Positions 1 to 8,621 of a DNA stretch of 64,000 nt are shown one piece after another; position 1 is the stretch's first letter; every line of letters starts with the position of its first letter. The notes under the pieces are model-generated. The model was given only the letters and a program-made list of their open reading frames with translations. It searched no databases and had not been told where the DNA came from. This DNA is from Candidatus Tepidiaquacella proteinivora (GTDB taxonomy: Bacteria; Bacteroidota; Ignavibacteria; Tepidaquicellales; Tepidaquicellaceae): the NCBI GenBank assembly GCA_013348845.1, contig CP054675.1, forward strand, positions 1,621,501 through 1,685,500, read 5' to 3'. The translations under genes were made by a program, and so were the position numbers.

Positions 1-407
1 ATAACATCCTGCTCGGTTAAAATGGCTTCGAAAACACCAGCGTTTGCATCCATACAGGAAGGGAATAAAATAGTATCTTCGGTACCGAGAAATTCAGTAA
101 GTTTTCTTTCAAGTTCTTTATGAATATCCTGCGTTCCACAAATAAATCTAACGGAAGACATACCATAGCCTCTATGCTCCAGACCATCGTGTGCTGCTTT
201 AACAACATCGGGATGTGAGGAAAGACCTAAATAGTTATTGGCGCACATATTAATGACTTTTTTCTTTTGTGAACCAATAGGAAATTCAACTTCAATTTCG
301 GAATCCTGCGGTGCGCAAATGGCTCTTTCTTCTTTAAAGAGCCCGGCGGCTTTCAATTCTTCCAGTTGTTCAGTGAAGAGGTTGCGCACTTCATTACTAT
401 ATGCCAT
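1..407 (-). CDS. kbl: Glycine C-acetyltransferase (2-amino-3-ketobutyrate CoA ligase), N-terminal part
   Basis: This is the 5' part of a gene that runs off the left edge; about 135 residues are visible. The family is PLP-dependent alpha-oxoamine synthases, which in threonine breakdown convert 2-amino-3-oxobutyrate and CoA to glycine and acetyl-CoA in the cytosol. The translation shows LFKEER near residue 23, CANNYLGL near residue 54 and the run SSVRFICGTQD, all very close to E. coli Kbl as I remember it. The start ATG is at 407, with a full AGGAGG site at 415-420 and no competing start, so the start is secure. It lies 55 bp downstream of an acyl carrier protein gene on the same strand and is probably co-transcribed with it. 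That pairing is more typical of serine palmitoyltransferase-like enzymes, so an acyl-ACP-using relative is an alternative. The catalytic lysine lies outside the window. Confidence 0.9.
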   Translation of the reverse strand, partial: MAYSNEVRNLFTEQLEELKAAGLFKEERAICAPQDSEIEVEFPIGSQKKKVINMCANNYLGLSSHPDVVKAAHDGLEHRGYGMSSVRFICGTQDIHKELERKLTEFLGTEDTILFPSCMDANAGVFEAILTEQDV

Positions 408-462
408 TATAATACCTCCTTAAATAATTCTGATAAATTTTAAAAAGAAAATTTGGGATTTA

Positions 463-717
463 TTATTCGTTTATTCCAAATTCCTTAAGCAAATTGACAA
501 TGTTATTTACGCTATCAAATGCTTCTGGGGTTGCTTTAGCATCCGGAATTTGAATGTTGTATTTATTTTCAAGGAATACTTTTAATGATACCATAGAAAA
601 AGAGTCAACAATACCACCGGAAATTAAAGGGGTATCATAGGAAACCTCGCGGTCATCGCCTTCTTCAAGGTATTCGTTTTTTACATAATCTAAAATGATG
701 TCTTTTAATGCTGCCAT
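463..717 (-). CDS. Acyl carrier protein
   Basis: An 84-residue acidic protein with the acyl carrier fold. Its phosphopantetheine attachment site is the DSF triplet at residues 38-40 (Ser39), inside the run GGIVDSFSMVSL. The family carries acyl chains as thioesters on the 4'-phosphopantetheine arm in the cytosol. The sequence differs from the usual fatty-acid-synthesis AcpP, which has a strongly conserved DSLDxVEL core, so this is probably a dedicated carrier for a particular enzyme. Its downstream neighbour on the same strand is the Kbl-type alpha-oxoamine synthase, 55 bp away. Upstream, sdhB ends 115 bp away. Which acyl group it carries cannot be read from the sequence. Confidence 0.85.
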   Translation of the reverse strand: MAALKDIILDYVKNEYLEEGDDREVSYDTPLISGGIVDSFSMVSLKVFLENKYNIQIPDAKATPEAFDSVNNIVNLLKEFGINE

Positions 718-832
718 AAGGTTTTAATTTTTATTTTTAAAAAATAATTCTAATTATAAAATTAATTAAATTATGTGAAATATAAAATTTACTAATCCAA
801 CAGATGGAATAGTTTGGAATAAAATTCAGTAA

Positions 833-1534
833 TCAGAATTCTCTTTCAAGACATTTCATTTTTAATTGTGACAGATGCCAGGTGATATTAATTTCTTTCG
901 GGCATACTTCCACACAATTAAATATTGTATGACATCGCCAGAGACCATCAGGAGTATCAATAATATCCAGTCTTTCGTTTGCAGCTTCATCACGACTATC
1001 AAAAATAAATCTATATGCTTTTAAAAGTGCAGCTGGTCCTATGTAATTTTCATTTGTCCATAAAGATGGACAGGAAGCGGAACAAGCGCCACAAAGTATG
1101 CAGTTTACAGATTCATCAATTAAGGCTCTGTCTTCCGGGCTTTGAAATCGTTCTTTTTGTGGTGGCTGTTGTTTATTAATCAAATATGGTTTTACTATTT
1201 CATATTTATCGAAGAAACTATCCATATCTACAATAAGGTCTTTAATAATAGGCAGGGCAGGTAAAGGATCTATTCTTATATATTTTTTCTTAAAATCCTT
1301 TACAAGCACCTGACAGGCGAGTTGATTTTTTCCATTAATCATCATAGCGTCGGAACCACAGATGCCGTGTGAACAAGAGCGTCTGTAAGAAAGACTGCCA
1401 TCCTGTTCCCATTTTACTTTATCAAGGCAGTCAAGAATTCTATCGGTCGGTTCAGCTTCTATTGTATATTCTTTCCTGTAAGGCTTTTCGTCCTTTTCAG
1501 GGTCAAATCTTAATATAGATAAGGTTACTTTCAT
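833..1534 (-). CDS. sdhB: Succinate dehydrogenase/fumarate reductase iron-sulfur subunit
   Basis: A 233-residue protein that passes electrons between the flavoprotein subunit and the membrane quinone site. The [2Fe-2S] ligands are visible as C54, C59, D62 and C74; the Asp at the third position is also found in E. coli SdhB and is not a defect. The C-terminal ferredoxin-like domain has C145, C148, C151 with C155, then C201, C207 and C211, the expected ligands of the [4Fe-4S] and [3Fe-4S] clusters. The start codon overlaps the sdhA stop by one base (TAATG), which indicates translational coupling. No cytochrome b subunit gene lies next to this pair. Whether the complex works as SQR or QFR cannot be decided from this subunit alone. 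Confidence 0.95.
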   Translation of the reverse strand: MKVTLSILRFDPEKDEKPYRKEYTIEAEPTDRILDCLDKVKWEQDGSLSYRRSCSHGICGSDAMMINGKNQLACQVLVKDFKKKYIRIDPLPALPIIKDLIVDMDSFFDKYEIVKPYLINKQQPPQKERFQSPEDRALIDESVNCILCGACSASCPSLWTNENYIGPAALLKAYRFIFDSRDEAANERLDIIDTPDGLWRCHTIFNCVEVCPKEINITWHLSQLKMKCLEREF

Positions 1535-3279
1535 TAGTATTTTCTCTCCTGTGGTTGATAATTTAAAATTGTGACTGGTTTATATTTTAATTTAATTCCT
1601 TTATCTGTTTTAAATGCGAAGGTATGTTTCAGCCAGTTAACATCATCCCGCTTTTCATAATCAGTACGCCAGTGTGCGCCTCTGCATTCCTTTCGTTCAA
1701 GGGCACCAAGTATAATAACTTCAGAAAATTCAAGTAAGTTACCTGTTTCAATTATTTCCATCAGTTCGGTATTAAAGACTTTTCCTTTGAACGATAGATT
1801 TACATTTTTAAATCGTTCTTTTAAAGTACGCACAGTTTCAAGGGCGGCTTTTAAATCGGTTTCATTGCGGAAGACGCCGCATTTATTTGTCATTTCTGAT
1901 TTAAGAATTTTTCGGATGACATCTGCATTTTCAGTTCCGGTGCCGGAAAACAGATGATTTATATATTCCTTATCTGATTCACCAGAATCAGTAGGTAATG
2001 GTGAAAAATCAGCTTCTGCTAAAAATTTCAAAATGGTTTTACCTGCTCTTCTTCCGTGGACTACTGCATCTAAAAGCGAATTTGTGCCGAGTCTGTTTGC
2101 TCCGTGGACGGAAATACAGGCGCATTCACCAGCGGCAAAAAATCCCTGAATGATTTTTCCTTTTTCATTTGCAAGAACATTTCCATATAAATCAGTCGGA
2201 ATTCCTCCCATAGAATAGTGAGCAGTAGGAAGAATAGGAATAGGTTCAACTGCCGGATCAATACCAGCGTATGTTTTAGCAAAGCCGGTGATTTCAGGTA
2301 ATCGTTCTTTTAATTTCTCTCTGCCTAAATGAGTAAGGTCAAGATGGACATAATCTTTACCATTAATACCACGCCCTTCGTTAATCTCGGTTTGAATGCT
2401 ACGGGTAACCATATCACGCGGTGCAAGTTCCATAACAGTGGGTGCATAATTTTTCATAAATCGTTCACGGTTGTTATTTAACAAATATCCGCCTTCACCT
2501 CTTGCGCCTTCTGTAACTAAAATGCCGAGCGGATATAATCCTGTCGGGTGGAACTGAACAAATTCCATATCTTCAAGTGGAATTCCCGCTCTGAAAGCAA
2601 TAGCGACTCCATCTCCGGAATTAGCATAAGCATTGGAAGTTACTCTATACGCTCTTCCATAACCGCCGGTAGCAAATAAAACTGCTTTTGCGTGAAAAAT
2701 ATGAATTGAGGTATCTTTCAGATTTATTGCAATAACACCCCGGCATATATTATTTTCGAGAATTAAAGAAGTAATGAAAAACTCAGAGAAAAACTTAACA
2801 TTGTTTTTCACACATTGTTCATATAAAGTATGCAAAATTACATGTCCTGTTCTATCAGCGGAATAACATGCTCTTAGGACCGGGACGCGTTTTTTATTGC
2901 CTTTTTCATCAACGACTTCTTTTGTATGTCCGCCAAATTGTCGTTGTGCAATTTTTCCTTCTTTAGTTCTGCTGAAAGGCACTCCCATATGTTCAAGTTC
3001 GTAAATAACTTCGGGCGCTTCTTTAATCATCATTTCAATAGCATCCTGGTCTCCGAGATAATCACTACCTTTAACAGTATCAAATATATGCCATTCGATA
3101 CAGTCAGGTTCTTCATTTCCAAGAGCGGCTGCAATACCACCTTGTGCGGCACCAGAATGCGAACGAGTAGGAAATACTTTTGAGATTACAGCAACTTTTG
3201 CGTGATTTGAAGTTTCCACTGCAGCCCGCAAACCAGCCAAGCCCGCACCCACTATAACTAAATCATATTGATGTATCAT
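1534..3279 (-). CDS. sdhA: Succinate dehydrogenase/fumarate reductase flavoprotein subunit
   Basis: A 581-residue flavoprotein that interconverts succinate and fumarate. The FAD-binding GAGLAG motif is at residues 11-16. The HSGAAQGG motif starts at His41, the expected site of covalent FAD attachment. Further on are the HYSMGG and [13 protein letters not shown] motifs typical of the family, with catalytic-region arginines in APRDMVTRS. The length is normal for SdhA (about 580-590). It is followed directly by sdhB. The sdhC cytochrome subunit, usually found immediately upstream in an sdhCAB order, is absent; upstream lies a livH-like gene 183 bp away with a stem-loop in between. Confidence 0.95.
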   Translation of the reverse strand: MIHQYDLVIVGAGLAGLRAAVETSNHAKVAVISKVFPTRSHSGAAQGGIAAALGNEEPDCIEWHIFDTVKGSDYLGDQDAIEMMIKEAPEVIYELEHMGVPFSRTKEGKIAQRQFGGHTKEVVDEKGNKKRVPVLRACYSADRTGHVILHTLYEQCVKNNVKFFSEFFITSLILENNICRGVIAINLKDTSIHIFHAKAVLFATGGYGRAYRVTSNAYANSGDGVAIAFRAGIPLEDMEFVQFHPTGLYPLGILVTEGARGEGGYLLNNNRERFMKNYAPTVMELAPRDMVTRSIQTEINEGRGINGKDYVHLDLTHLGREKLKERLPEITGFAKTYAGIDPAVEPIPILPTAHYSMGGIPTDLYGNVLANEKGKIIQGFFAAGECACISVHGANRLGTNSLLDAVVHGRRAGKTILKFLAEADFSPLPTDSGESDKEYINHLFSGTGTENADVIRKILKSEMTNKCGVFRNETDLKAALETVRTLKERFKNVNLSFKGKVFNTELMEIIETGNLLEFSEVIILGALERKECRGAHWRTDYEKRDDVNWLKHTFAFKTDKGIKLKYKPVTILNYQPQERKY

Positions 3280-3369
3280 ATTATAATTTTTAAATAATAT
3301 TGCAAATAATATTCTTCAAAAATAATCAAAATATATAAAAAGTTAAGTTAATAAATTTAGGCAATAATT

Positions 3370-3417
3370 ACAGGGAAATGAAGTTATTTATATAAAAAAG
3401 TTTTTGGATTTCCCTGT
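3370..3417. repeat. Inverted repeat between livH-like gene and sdhA
   Basis: ACAGGGAAAT at 3370-3379 is the exact reverse complement of ATTTCCCTGT at 3408-3417, separated by 28 bases that themselves contain a T-run beside an A-run. It sits in the 183 bp gap between the livH-like gene and sdhA on the minus strand. It could be a long-looped terminator or a regulatory stem ahead of sdhA. The arms are perfect, but the long loop makes the function uncertain. Confidence 0.45.
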
Positions 3418-3462
3418 TAATAGTATTAAAAATAAATTTGATATAGATATTTGGAGTAAGTG

Positions 3463-4359
3463 TTAAACCTTTTCAGCTTCTGACTTACCAAAAATACCTG
3501 TTGGTTTGAACAACAATATAATGATTAAAATACCAAATGCAATTGCATCTCTAAATGTAGGAGAAATATATCCTACTGTAAGGGTTTCAATAGTTCCAAT
3601 AATAACACCCCCAACAGCAGCACCAGCGAAGTTACCGATTCCCCCGAGTACCGCAGCGACAAAGGCTTTTATGCCGGGAAGTAATCCCATCAGTGGTTCT
3701 ATACTTGGATAGTTTATACTATACAATACTCCGGCAGCTCCGGCAAGTGAAGAACCAAGTATGAAAGTAAAAGAAATCACATTATCAATATTAATTCCCA
3801 TAAGTGCAGAAGCGGTAAGATTGTTGGAGACAGCGCGAACTGCAATACCTATTTTTGTGTGCTTAACGATTATAGTGAGTAAAAGCATTAGTAAAATTGA
3901 AATAGCGATTACAATAATTTGATTAGAGCCAATTGAAACTTCACCAATGTTAATTTTGAAGTTTTCAAGTAAATTAGGATAAGCACGGGGGCTGGCACCA
4001 AAAATCAATTGACCTGTATATTGTAAAAACAGGGAAACACCAATGGCAGTGATTAAAACAGTAAGTTTAGTTTCTTTTCTTAATGGTTTATAAGCAACTT
4101 TTTCAATTATAACTCCGACCATAGCAGTAATAATCATCGTCGAAATAATAACGAATAAAAATCCTAAAAATGTATTGCCCTGCGCCCCGGTGAGCCCTGC
4201 AATATAATATCCGGAAAAAGCCCCCAGCATAAATACTTCGCCATGAGCAAAATTTATAAACTTCAAAATACCATATACCATTGTGTAACCAAGTGCAATG
4301 AGTGCATAAATACTTCCGAGAGAAATTCCGTTAATGAGTTGTTGTAAGAATTCGCTCAT
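3463..4359 (-). CDS. livH: Branched-chain amino acid ABC transporter permease, LivH family
   Basis: A 298-residue inner-membrane protein with about eight hydrophobic segments. It opens with the characteristic ISLGSIYALIALGYTMVYG run and contains the conserved INFAHGEVFMLGAF region of LivH permeases. The family forms a heterodimeric pore with LivM, driven by the ATPases LivG and LivF, and imports leucine, isoleucine and valine or related compounds such as urea or short amides. Its ATG overlaps the stop of the upstream substrate-binding protein gene (ATGA), so the two are coupled. No livM, livG or livF follows; the next gene downstream is sdhA. The substrate is therefore uncertain and the remaining subunits must be elsewhere if the system works. 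Confidence 0.9.
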   Translation of the reverse strand: MSEFLQQLINGISLGSIYALIALGYTMVYGILKFINFAHGEVFMLGAFSGYYIAGLTGAQGNTFLGFLFVIISTMIITAMVGVIIEKVAYKPLRKETKLTVLITAIGVSLFLQYTGQLIFGASPRAYPNLLENFKINIGEVSIGSNQIIVIAISILLMLLLTIIVKHTKIGIAVRAVSNNLTASALMGINIDNVISFTFILGSSLAGAAGVLYSINYPSIEPLMGLLPGIKAFVAAVLGGIGNFAGAAVGGVIIGTIETLTVGYISPTFRDAIAFGILIIILLFKPTGIFGKSEAEKV

Positions 4360-5498
4360 GGATTTATGGTTTCTTTATACTTAAATTTTCCGTCTTTAAT
4401 TTGAATTATAACACAGGGTTTAATTGCGTTTCTTTGTTCATTTATTGTAATATTACCAGTAACACTTTTAAAATCTTTTGTTTGTGCTAATGCGTCTCTA
4501 ATTTTTGCTCCTTCAGTTGAATTTGCTCTCTTTATAGCATCAAAAAGAATCATAGCAGCATCATATCCGAGAAAAGCGTAACAATCCGGTTCTTCATTAT
4601 ACTTTGCTCTGTATTTATTTAAGAATTCCTGAACAAGCGGAGATTGGTCTTCTTTTGACACATGAGTAGAAAAATAGCACCCTTCCAAGCTTTCTCTGGC
4701 TTTACCTTCAACAAGTTTTTCTGATTCCCAGCCATCTCCACCGAATAATGGAATTGTAATTCCTGCATCTCTTGCCTGAATAGCGATAAGATTGACATCA
4801 GTATAATACCCGGGGATAAAAATTGCTTCCGGATTTTTCGCTTTTATATCTGTTAACTGTGCTTTGAAATCTTTATCACCGGCTGAATATTTCTGTTCGG
4901 CAACGATTTCCCCACCTAAAGAACTAAATGTAAGTTTAAATGCTTCAGCTAATCCAGTTGAATATGCATTTTTCTGGTCAATCAGTAATGCAACTCTTCT
5001 TACTTTCATACTATTGATAGCAAATTTTGCATTTACAACAGCCTGAAAGGAGTCAGTGAAACATACCCTAAAAATATAGTCACCAAGTTTAGTAACTTCC
5101 GGATTAGTAGAAGCGGGGGTAATCATTGGGATTTTAGCATTCTGACAAATAGGAGCAGCTGCTTTACTTCGCGAGGAAGCAACCTCTCCGAGAACAGCAA
5201 CTACTTTATTGACATTAATTAATTTATTAACGACAGAAACAGTTTCATTATTTTTTCCCTGATTATCTTCTGTAACGACTTCAATTTGCTTACCGAGTAC
5301 TCCTCCTGTTTTATTAATTTCCTCAACAGCCATTTTAATCCCTTTATCCTGCGACTGTCCGAAAGTAGCCTCACTACCGGTTAAGGAAGCAAACTGACCA
5401 ATAACTATTATATTCTCTTTATTATCAGATTCGCAACTAATAAACAGGAAAGCGAAAATAATAACGCTAAAAAATAATAATGCTTTGTAAGTTTTCAT
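4356..5498 (-). CDS. livJ: Branched-chain amino acid ABC transporter substrate-binding lipoprotein, LivJ-like
   Basis: A 380-residue periplasmic binding protein (Peripla_BP_6 type) that would deliver its ligand to the LivH-type permease. I place the start at the ATG at 5498 rather than the upstream TTG at 5531. The ATG has an AAAGG site at 5506-5510 and gives a compact lipoprotein signal peptide whose lipobox ends FISC at Cys22. The mature protein opens with IVIGQFASLTGSEATFGQ, the typical ligand-pocket strand of the family, and later has GEVASSRSKAAAP and TPASTNPEVT, regions that contact the amino acid backbone. It overlaps livH by four bases. The exact ligand (branched-chain amino acid, amide or urea) is not determined. 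Confidence 0.88.
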   Translation of the reverse strand: MKTYKALLFFSVIIFAFLFISCESDNKENIIVIGQFASLTGSEATFGQSQDKGIKMAVEEINKTGGVLGKQIEVVTEDNQGKNNETVSVVNKLINVNKVVAVLGEVASSRSKAAAPICQNAKIPMITPASTNPEVTKLGDYIFRVCFTDSFQAVVNAKFAINSMKVRRVALLIDQKNAYSTGLAEAFKLTFSSLGGEIVAEQKYSAGDKDFKAQLTDIKAKNPEAIFIPGYYTDVNLIAIQARDAGITIPLFGGDGWESEKLVEGKARESLEGCYFSTHVSKEDQSPLVQEFLNKYRAKYNEEPDCYAFLGYDAAMILFDAIKRANSTEGAKIRDALAQTKDFKSVTGNITINEQRNAIKPCVIIQIKDGKFKYKETINP

Positions 5499-5802
5499 TT
5501 TTATACCTTTCAAAGATAAATTTTTCTTCAAAATAAGAAATTGTGTTTGATATTTATTGTAATAATAATTTAATCATTTTAAAATAGAAATGATAAAACA
5601 AATCTAATTCCTTTTTAAAAGAAGATTTCAAAGAGAAATTACTTCTAATTCACAATTTATATTCGTTTAAGAAAAAATGGCGGTTCCAAAGAATTATTTT
5701 AACAATTTCTTAACGAATTCATAATATTAATAATCCTTTCTTAATTCTTACATAACGTGGTATAAATATTTTTGAATATGAAAAAATTAAAAAACCTATT
5801 TT
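5499..5802. other. Divergent intergenic region, 304 bp
   Basis: This AT-rich gap separates the leftward livJ-like gene from the rightward TonB receptor, so it must hold promoters in both directions. The octamer TATTTTTG at 5767-5774 fits the Bacteroidota-type TAnnTTTG -7 element and lies 28 bases before the receptor ATG, but I find no good TTG-type -33 partner. I see no strong inverted repeat, RNA gene or short ORF with a ribosome-binding site here. Confidence 0.4.
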
Positions 5803-8589
5803 ATGAAAAAATTTATTTATCTCTTAATTACAATTCTACTGCTAAGTGCAGTTAGTAGTTTTTCACAATCAATTACCGGAAAAGTAATGGACGGAGTAAA
5901 CTCCGATGCTCTTATAGGAGCGACAATTAAAGTTGAAGGGACTAAAATGGGAGCAATTACAGATATGGATGGGAAATATGTAATTGAACTTCCTGCTGGG
6001 AAATACAACTTAATAGTTTCTTACATTGGTTTTAATGATAAAATCATAAATGATGTTGTTGTGAACCAGGGTTCTGTAACTTATTTAGATGTAACACTAA
6101 CCCCTTCAAATATAACAACAGAAGAAATATTAATAGAGTCCAGCGTTACTTTATCCAATGAACAAGCAATGCTTGTTGAGAAGAAAAATTCAGATAAAAT
6201 AACTGATGGGATCAGTTCTCAGCAAATAAAGAAGGTTCCTGATGCTGCTGCTTCTGATGTGTTAAAAAGAATTACTGGTTTATCGATTGTTAAAGATAGG
6301 TTTGTGTTTGTAAGAGGAACAGCGGAAAGATATAACAATACAACATTAAACGGTGCAATTATACCAAGCACTGAACCAGACAGGAAATCTTTTTCTTTTG
6401 ATTTATTCCCGTCAAATTTACTGGAAAATATTATTGTATCAAAGACTTTTACACCAGACCAACCTGGTAATTATTCAGGCGGATTAGTTCAAATCAGGAC
6501 GAAAGATTTTCCGGATGTATTTACATTCAATTTGTCTGTAAGTAGTGCACTAAACAACTACACAACCGGAAAAGAATTTTTAACATATAATGCAGGAGAA
6601 ACTAAGCTTTTATTTATCAATCTTGGTATTGATAATGGCAGCCGTGAGTTACCATCAATAATCCCAGATAAACCTATAAAAAACTCAAGATTTTCAAATT
6701 CAGAAATTAATGAGTTCAGTCGAGCATTTCCTAATAACTGGTTGCAATTAAAAAGAACTGCTCCTATAAACAGTGGTTTTCAGGCATCTGTTGGAGGGGT
6801 TTTAAAATTAGGGAAAATTCCACTTGGTTTTTTAGGGGCATATTCATATAAAAATTCATTTATAAATAAAGATATAGAAAGAAATTTGTACAATACGGAT
6901 TACACACAGTTAAGTAGTTATACGGGAAAAAGCTCAGAGTTTTCAGTTTTGTGGGGTGGATTAATTAACTTAAATGCGAAGCTTAATGAATACAATAAAA
7001 TAAGTTTGAAATCAACCTTTACACTTACCTCTGAAGATGAAACAGAACAGTATCATGGATTTTTCAATCCGGAACAGGTTGAAAGAAAACTTTATATTAC
7101 AAGATTTATACAAAGAAGTTTATCTGCTTTCCAGTTAATCGGAGAACATTACCTGTTTAATAAGTTACTAATTGATTGGAATACTTCTTATTCCGAATCA
7201 AGACGAAAAGAACCGGATATTAAGACTATGACATATCAACGGGAAATGGGAACTATAGAAGAATATTTTGCAGCGTTAAATTATAATGTGGGAAATGATT
7301 TCTCTGGTGGTCGCTTTTTTTCTCACCTAACTGATATATCAAGAGGATTAAATTTTAATATTGAGCTTCCTTTTAAATTCAATGCTTTTTCTTCAGATAA
7401 TACAATCAATTCGAAGGTAAAGTTTGGATTTGCATTATCTAATACGAACAGGAATTTTACGGCAAGAAATTTCGGACCCGCGCTATATATAAATGCACCG
7501 ATATATCTTGTGTATCAACCTATAGATAAACTATTCAATCCTGAAAATTTTGGAGATAATAAATTATTCTATGATGAATTAACAAAAGAATCAGACAGAT
7601 ATGAAGCATTTGATAATATTTATGCGGGATATTTAATGATGGATTTTTCAATAAGCAAATTCAGATTTATTTTTGGGGGGCGTTACGAATATTCCGAACA
7701 GAATGTAAGTACCGCGGGTTTTATTTCGGAAAGAATATATAATAATCTATTAAATAAAGATGTCTTACCATCAATAAATATAATTTATAAACTAAATGAT
7801 AAAACTAATCTCCGAGCAGCATATTCTCAAACTGTTGCACGACCAGAATTAAGAGAAATTGCTCCGTTTTCTTATGTGGATTTTGTTTCAGGAATAACAG
7901 TATTCGGAAATTCTACAGACCTTAAAAGAACTTTAATCAGAAATTATGATTTAAGATATGAATATTTTCCTGCTGCCGGGGAGCTGGTTTCTGTAAGTTT
8001 GTTCTATAAAAAAATAGATGCTCCAATAGAAGATGTATTTATTTCAACAAACACAAATAAACTAAAAACATTCACGAATGCAAAAAGAGGAGCGAACAAT
8101 TTTGGGATAGAAATAGAAATCAGAAAGAAACTTGATTTTATATCAAGATACTTAGAAGATTTTGCAATAATAGGAAACTTTACAATAGTTAATTCAAGAG
8201 TTAATCTTGAGGGAACAGGTACAGTATCAACAAGTAAGGAAAGAAGAATGCAGGGGCAGTCTCCATACATGATTAATGTTGGACTTTTCTATGATAATTA
8301 TGATTTAGGCTTAAACAGCAATATAGTTTATAACAGATTTGGAGACAGAATATCAGAGGTAGGTTTAAGCGGATATTCAGATATTTATGAAATAGGAAAT
8401 GATGTGATCGACTTTACAATATCAAAACAATTCTCTGTTTTCTCAAATAATATGGAAATAAAATTTAGTGTAAAAGATTTACTTAATCAGGATAAAATTT
8501 TTAAGCAACAAATAAATAATGAAGACAAAATGGTAAGAAGAATAAAAACAGGTTCTAATTATAGTATAACATTGTCATATAAATTGTAA
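5803..8589 (+). CDS. TonB-dependent outer-membrane receptor with carboxypeptidase-regulatory-like domain
   Basis: A 928-residue protein. Residues 1-22 form a signal peptide. Residues about 23-110 are a CarboxypepD_reg-like beta-sandwich opening SITGKVMDG. A plug domain follows at about 130-250, with RYNNTTLNGA and STEPDRKSFSFDLFPSNL, and the remainder is a 22-strand-type beta barrel. Such receptors import a bound ligand through the outer membrane using TonB-ExbBD energy. The DLFPSNLLENIIVSKTFTPD type of plug is common in FCB genomes, often next to a secreted protein, as here: the next gene is 32 bp downstream and encodes a T9SS cargo protein. The two are probably co-transcribed. The ligand cannot be inferred. 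Confidence 0.88.
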   Translation: MKKFIYLLITILLLSAVSSFSQSITGKVMDGVNSDALIGATIKVEGTKMGAITDMDGKYVIELPAGKYNLIVSYIGFNDKIINDVVVNQGSVTYLDVTLTPSNITTEEILIESSVTLSNEQAMLVEKKNSDKITDGISSQQIKKVPDAAASDVLKRITGLSIVKDRFVFVRGTAERYNNTTLNGAIIPSTEPDRKSFSFDLFPSNLLENIIVSKTFTPDQPGNYSGGLVQIRTKDFPDVFTFNLSVSSALNNYTTGKEFLTYNAGETKLLFINLGIDNGSRELPSIIPDKPIKNSRFSNSEINEFSRAFPNNWLQLKRTAPINSGFQASVGGVLKLGKIPLGFLGAYSYKNSFINKDIERNLYNTDYTQLSSYTGKSSEFSVLWGGLINLNAKLNEYNKISLKSTFTLTSEDETEQYHGFFNPEQVERKLYITRFIQRSLSAFQLIGEHYLFNKLLIDWNTSYSESRRKEPDIKTMTYQREMGTIEEYFAALNYNVGNDFSGGRFFSHLTDISRGLNFNIELPFKFNAFSSDNTINSKVKFGFALSNTNRNFTARNFGPALYINAPIYLVYQPIDKLFNPENFGDNKLFYDELTKESDRYEAFDNIYAGYLMMDFSISKFRFIFGGRYEYSEQNVSTAGFISERIYNNLLNKDVLPSINIIYKLNDKTNLRAAYSQTVARPELREIAPFSYVDFVSGITVFGNSTDLKRTLIRNYDLRYEYFPAAGELVSVSLFYKKIDAPIEDVFISTNTNKLKTFTNAKRGANNFGIEIEIRKKLDFISRYLEDFAIIGNFTIVNSRVNLEGTGTVSTSKERRMQGQSPYMINVGLFYDNYDLGLNSNIVYNRFGDRISEVGLSGYSDIYEIGNDVIDFTISKQFSVFSNNMEIKFSVKDLLNQDKIFKQQINNEDKMVRRIKTGSNYSITLSYKL

Positions 8590-8621
8590 TTTCAAAAACA
8601 ATAAATTAAAAAGGAGAAAAA

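Noticed and set aside
833-1534. Missing third cysteine of the [2Fe-2S] site in SdhB as a defect
   Set aside because: The Asp at that position is also a normal feature of E. coli SdhB.
5499-5802. Cobalamin or other riboswitch ahead of the first TonB receptor
   Set aside because: I could not find a B12-box-like or other conserved riboswitch core in the 304-bp gap. The second receptor has only 18 bp before it.
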